7,550 nt of DNA from Legionella genomosp. 1 (GTDB taxonomy: Bacteria; Pseudomonadota; Gammaproteobacteria; Legionellales; Legionellaceae). Where the stretch lies: contig CAMBHM010000068.1 in assembly GCA_945867185.1 (NCBI GenBank), forward strand, positions 1-7,550, given 5' to 3'. The notes below the pieces were generated by a model, which worked only from the letters and a program-made list of their open reading frames with translations, had not been told where the DNA came from and did no database searches. Position 1 is the first letter of the stretch; each line of letters starts with the position of its first letter. Position numbers and translations under genes: made by a program. Below, one piece after another: positions 4,831 to 7,550 of the stretch.

Positions 4831-6525
4831 CTAGATTTTTCGCCCGCTATAAATAGCCATCCGCTGCTCAGCCGTATCATTGTCAAATTTCAATTTAATG
4901 GCATTCAACTCGTCAGAGATGAGGGAGTTCGGTGGCTTGTTTTTAAGGGTTAGTTCACTCAAAGAGCGCTCAAATTTCAGATAAGTTTCATTGATAGAAT
5001 CATAATTCATTACTAAATTTTGCAATTCTTTTTCAATACGCTTTAGAGTTTTCTTAAATGAAGATGGATATATAAGTTCCTTCCTAAGCCTAGTCAATTC
5101 TTCTAAAAGAATATCACAAGGTAATTTACGCTCTAGGTGTGTAATAATTGAAGTTGCCTGTTTAATCCGATCGTCCCCTAAATCAATATCCCATGTTGCC
5201 CCAGCTTCAAGCAATGCTTTAACAACGTCAATATGTCCGCCCATAGCCGCATTGAAAAGTAGGTCTGACTGGTTAACATTAATCCCTGGCGCAGCAAGCA
5301 ATGCCTTAACAATGCCAATATGTCCGTTCCTGACCGCACTGGCAAGTGGGTTTGACTGGTTAACATTAATCCCTGGCGCAGCAAGCAATGCCTTAACAAT
5401 GTCAATATGTCCGTTCATGGCCGCAATGGCAAGTGGACTGGCTCCAGATGCGGTGGGCTTGTTCAGATCAATGTCTAGGGCCTTGATTAATGCCTTAACT
5501 ACCTCAACATCGCCATGTTGCGCCGCTGCGCAAAGTAGAGTCACATTTAAATAACTTATGTTAAAAATCTTTTGTCGAGCCTCAGGAGGACAGTTATTTA
5601 TGCACATTTCGAGCGTATCTCGATCGCCGATACTCACTGCAATCCAAAGTAAATTAACTGTTCCTTCCCTGGTTACAATTTCTGCTGCGCGAGTTTCTCG
5701 TGCAGCACGATAACTTTTTTTAAACGCCTTCAATTCGCTTTCTACTTGAGCACGTTTTTCATTGTTAGAAGTGGTGATCACATGAACTGACATTCCAGTA
5801 TGCTCAAACCTTGGAGAATGTGAAGGTACATTAAATCCATCCATTATCCTTTTTGAGATCTCTTCTATACTTAATACTTTAGGCCCCCCCTGATTAATAT
5901 CCATTAATTGCCAACTCCGATTAATTGTGTTGTAAGCTAGGCCCAGATTATGGTTATGATTACTTATTGAAAGTGCAATGGTACCTGTACCCGGATCTAA
6001 TGCGCCAACGAGCTGAGTTAAATAAGCTGTCAGCTCGGCTTCATCGAAAATGCATGATTCGGAGTAAGCTTCGAACAAGCTTTTACCACTATCAGTTGCA
6101 AGGGAGGATATAGCACCGATGTCACCTTGATTAAGCGGCTTTCCGAAGAGTTCAATATACTTGTCAGGGTCCATGTAGAGTGCTACTTTTTCATAAAAGG
6201 CAAGGACCTGAAACAGTTCCTTTTCTTCATGAGTTAATTCCTCTTTTCGACTAGCTTTAGCCTTCATCGTCTTGATTTTATTAAATAGGGCATCGCCCTC
6301 ATCATCATTAATTTTTTTTATAATAGCGCCGTACACTTCCTTTTGTTCATCACCCATCAGACAGGCCGACAACCAAGCCATGGTTACGCCTTTGCAGGCG
6401 CCACGTCTATCTTTGAAGTATTCTAAATTCACACCCAAATCAATTATTTTTGAATGAATGCCTGACTCTAAGCCAGAAAGACTCGAAAAACCTTCGGTCG
6501 CATCGGACGGAGGGATTGTTGACAT
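4831..6525 (-). CDS. Ankyrin-repeat protein with YopT/C58-like cysteine-protease domain, candidate secreted effector
   Basis: This is a 564-residue protein without a signal peptide or membrane segment. The N-terminal part (about 25-250) has the order of a YopT/AvrPphB-type (C58) cysteine protease. Cys44 lies in RGACKGVTMAWL, a His (190 or 192) precedes LGLAYNTINRSWQL, and Asp209 lies in LMDINQGG, 17-19 residues after the His, close to the spacing in YopT. Ankyrin-like repeats follow at about 288-318 (weak), 327-357, 361-391, 393-420 and 421-445, with NGHIDIVKALL-type cores. A charged helical, probably coiled-coil segment follows (about 465-550). Ankyrin repeats bind partner proteins and are common in type IV effectors of Legionella and Coxiella, so host delivery is plausible but unproven. 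The last five residues, SGRKI, derive from the IS end; the original tail, where a Dot/Icm-type signal would lie, is uncertain. The start has AAGGGG seven bases upstream. Confidence 0.8.
   Translation of the reverse strand: MSTIPPSDATEGFSSLSGLESGIHSKIIDLGVNLEYFKDRRGACKGVTMAWLSACLMGDEQKEVYGAIIKKINDDEGDALFNKIKTMKAKASRKEELTHEEKELFQVLAFYEKVALYMDPDKYIELFGKPLNQGDIGAISSLATDSGKSLFEAYSESCIFDEAELTAYLTQLVGALDPGTGTIALSISNHNHNLGLAYNTINRSWQLMDINQGGPKVLSIEEISKRIMDGFNVPSHSPRFEHTGMSVHVITTSNNEKRAQVESELKAFKKSYRAARETRAAEIVTREGTVNLLWIAVSIGDRDTLEMCINNCPPEARQKIFNISYLNVTLLCAAAQHGDVEVVKALIKALDIDLNKPTASGASPLAIAAMNGHIDIVKALLAAPGINVNQSNPLASAVRNGHIGIVKALLAAPGINVNQSDLLFNAAMGGHIDVVKALLEAGATWDIDLGDDRIKQATSIITHLERKLPCDILLEELTRLRKELIYPSSFKKTLKRIEKELQNLVMNYDSINETYLKFERSLSELTLKNKPPNSLISDELNAIKLKFDNDTAEQRMAIYSGRKI
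5266..5416 (-). repeat. 87-bp tandem near-identical repeat inside the ankyrin region
   Basis: Two copies start at 5266 and 5353, 87 bases (29 codons) apart. Bases 5266-5314 and 5353-5401 are identical (49 bases). After one difference, another 14 bases match (5316-5329 and 5403-5416). They encode the repeated unit KALLAAPGINVNQS. A 29-residue period is four short of the canonical 33-residue ankyrin repeat, so the copies may be shortened. The near-identity points to recent duplication or gene conversion. Confidence 0.85.
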
Positions 6526-6556
6526 AATAACCCCTTTATCAATTCCTAATACTTAT

Positions 6557-6584
6557 ACTATAGACTAATGAATCACTAGATCAA
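6557..6584 (-). promoter_or_regulatory. Promoter of the ankyrin/protease-like gene
   Basis: On the minus strand a -35 TTGATC (6579-6584), a 16-base spacer and a -10 TATAGT (6557-6562) lie about 30 bases upstream of the start codon at 6525. The ribosome site AAAGGGG sits at 6533-6539. This suggests the gene has its own promoter and is not just read through from the repressor gene upstream. I saw no tandem PmrA-like box. Confidence 0.55.
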
Positions 6585-6663
6585 TGGGGAAACATCATAT
6601 CCTCGAGCACGGCAGACCTACTAAAAGAAAGTTCAGCCTTAAATGATCCGTTACCACTCACCT

Positions 6664-7335
6664 TTATAAATACCGCCGGTGCTCAACCACAACCCCACAC
6701 AGCACCACTTCATCCTCCCCCTTCACATTCAACGTAGCCCACAACTCATTATTCGCCAGTAACTGAAACAAACACCCCTCAGTCTCACCATACTTACGCA
6801 ACACGGTTTGTTTTTTCACGGGGAAGCAGGCAAGCACATGATCCCCTGGATTAGGGTTTCTGTCAGCATCAACGATCACAAGATCCCCAGGGCCAAACTC
6901 GGCCTGCATGCTCGAGTCTTCAACCGTCACAGCATACAAACTAGCACTGGGATGGGTCTTATTGAAGTGATCCACCACGGCTTTTTCTCGTTCATCGAAT
7001 AGCAAAGAGTGTTCTGCATTGGATTGCAATAACTCTTTCGCGAGAGGTGCCTCTTTCATCGTAAGCACGGGTATAAACCGTGTGCCCTTGCCGCCTGTCA
7101 GCGACAACTCTCCCTCTGGACTCTCCGTTAGGCACAGAATATAGGACGCAGAGACATGAAGCTCTTCTGCCAATTGCTTGGCTTCTATGGGGCCAGGACT
7201 TCGTGTGCCTTGCTCCCAGTTGCTGATTCGTGCTGCAGATAACGTGCCTATTCTTGTCGACAATTCTTTGATGGTGATCCCCAGCGCTTTCCTGGATTTC
7301 GTGATTCGGTTACCGATTTGCTCTCTGATGTCCAT
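6664..7335 (-). CDS. CI/LexA-like phage-type repressor (XRE HTH plus S24 domain)
   Basis: This 223-residue protein has an N-terminal XRE helix-turn-helix (about 6-66: SRKALGITIKELSTRIG, then AARISNWEQGTRSPGP). A linker leads to a C-terminal S24/LexA-like dimerisation domain (about 85-215). The segment VEDSSMQAEFGPGDLVIVD supplies the Ser-Met pair (Ser142) of that fold. Relatives silence phages or integrative elements and are inactivated by RecA-stimulated self-cleavage. Two cleavage hallmarks look altered. Where an Ala-Gly pair is usual I see Thr-Gly (80-81), and where TVKRL carries the catalytic Lys I see TVLRK (177-181), with Lys one or more positions off. It lies divergent to a strong promoter flanked by operator-like repeats, so it probably controls that promoter and its own. 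Its target gene is outside the window. The ATG at 7335 has only a weak ribosome site. Confidence 0.9.
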   Translation of the reverse strand: MDIREQIGNRITKSRKALGITIKELSTRIGTLSAARISNWEQGTRSPGPIEAKQLAEELHVSASYILCLTESPEGELSLTGGKGTRFIPVLTMKEAPLAKELLQSNAEHSLLFDEREKAVVDHFNKTHPSASLYAVTVEDSSMQAEFGPGDLVIVDADRNPNPGDHVLACFPVKKQTVLRKYGETEGCLFQLLANNELWATLNVKGEDEVVLCGVVVEHRRYL

Positions 7336-7369
7336 AGTGTCTCTATATCAAATTAATGTTAAATATCCA

Positions 7370-7397
7370 TTGACAACGAAACGTTGTGTTTTATAAT
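7370..7397 (+). promoter_or_regulatory. Strong divergent promoter with overlapping operator palindrome
   Basis: A consensus -35 TTGACA (7370-7375), a 16-base spacer and a consensus -10 TATAAT (7392-7397) form the strongest promoter in the window, pointing away from the repressor gene. A perfect palindrome, ACAACG-AAA-CGTTGT (7373-7387), overlaps the -35 box and spacer, the expected place for a repressor operator. Confidence 0.8.
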
Positions 7398-7403
7398 ACA
7401 TGA

Positions 7404-7487
7404 ATTGAAAACGATTTGTTTCTAAACTCCGATCAACTTACTTCTAAATTACAATGTCGTGAGCATATGTTTCAAATCGTTTTCAAT
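7404..7487. repeat. 15-bp perfect inverted repeat, probable distal operators
   Basis: ATTGAAAACGATTTG (7404-7418) recurs exactly inverted as CAAATCGTTTTCAAT (7473-7487), separated by 54 bases. A related half, ACAATCGTTTCAAG, follows at about 7494-7507. With the palindrome at 7373-7387 this makes several AACG/CGTT-centred sites between repressor and divergent gene, like the multi-operator control regions of lambdoid phages. Binding by the adjacent repressor is inferred. A 54-base loop makes a simple RNA hairpin less likely as the main role. Confidence 0.65.
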
Positions 7488-7541
7488 AATAACACAATCG
7501 TTTCAAGTGATGTAATAAAAATTTCGAACAGGGACCGCTCT

Positions 7542-7550
7542 ATGGACTAC
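7542..7550 (+). CDS. Possible start of a divergent gene (three codons visible)
   Basis: ATG GAC TAC at the window edge is preceded by CAGGGA (7529-7534) at normal ribosome-site spacing and lies about 145 bases downstream of the strong promoter at 7370-7397. In a phage-like arrangement this would be a cro-like or early gene. Only three codons are visible, so identity cannot be judged. Confidence 0.3.

Larger units (their letters stand above)
3423..4847 (+). mobile_element. IS3-family insertion sequence, about 1.43 kb
   Basis: The element contains IS3-type orfA and orfB and is bounded by imperfect inverted repeats. The left end begins GTGGGTCAAGAAATTCGG (3423 on). The right end, read on the minus strand from 4847, begins GCGGGCGAAAAATCTAG, and both continue to GACCAC/GACCAT. 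Further inside, TTAAGATATAAT occurs in inverted orientation near both ends (about 3459-3470 left, 4802-4813 right). TATA flanks both sides (3419-3422 and 4848-4851), consistent with a 4-bp target duplication, although such a short AT motif could match by chance. Insertion cut the LOG gene on the left and replaced the last codons of the ankyrin gene on the right. The length suits the family (roughly 1.2-1.5 kb). I cannot name the IS. Confidence 0.85.

Noticed and set aside
5266..5416. Tandem repeat as a CRISPR array
   Set aside because: There are only two units, in-frame and protein-coding, with no unique spacers between identical short repeats.
5252..5554. Plus-strand open frame of 100 codons within the ankyrin gene
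   Set aside because: It mirrors the 87-bp repeats in antisense (repeated DWLTLIPGAASNALTM). This is a by-product of the repetitive ankyrin coding sequence.

Overview
The window reads as accessory DNA from a moderately AT-rich Gammaproteobacterium, most plausibly a Legionella-like or other Legionellales host. That assignment is an inference. It rests on a large eukaryotic-style ankyrin-repeat protein with a cysteine-protease-like N-terminal domain, REP-associated transposase debris, a P4-type integrase beside a tRNA fragment, and general codon style. No single gene proves the taxon.

Layout from left to right. Positions 1-280 (minus strand) hold a frameshifted C-terminal remnant of a REP-associated tyrosine transposase. 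Positions 360-660 look like an attachment region. It has a 45-base 3' half of a tRNA-Thr(CGT) gene, flanked by short direct repeats that resemble integrase arm sites. A complete P4-type tyrosine integrase follows (676-1881). Next comes a two-gene cassette that looks like a type II toxin-antitoxin locus. It comprises a DUF4258 protein and a HTH protein resembling the C-terminal half of MqsA, with a good promoter overlapped by a perfect palindrome. A LOG-family nucleotide hydrolase gene (2966-3448) is cut short by an IS3-family insertion sequence (about 3423-4847). That element has orfA, orfB, imperfect terminal inverted repeats and a possible 4-bp TATA target duplication.

On the other side of the IS, on the minus strand, is the most interesting gene (4831-6525). 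It encodes a 564-residue protein whose N-terminal part has the Cys/His/Asp layout of YopT/C58-type cysteine proteases. Four or five ankyrin repeats and a helical tail follow. Its last five codons come from the IS end, so the natural C-terminus may be altered. The last complete gene (6664-7335, minus) encodes a CI/LexA-like repressor. It faces a strong divergent promoter embedded in an array of operator-like repeats, and a gene may start at 7542, just before the window ends.

Taken together, this looks like an integrated mobile island: integrase and att site at one end, a stabilising toxin-antitoxin pair, cargo including a candidate host-directed effector, and a phage-type switch. An IS has since damaged two cargo genes. 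The functional links are inferred from gene neighbourhood. The other end of the island is not visible.
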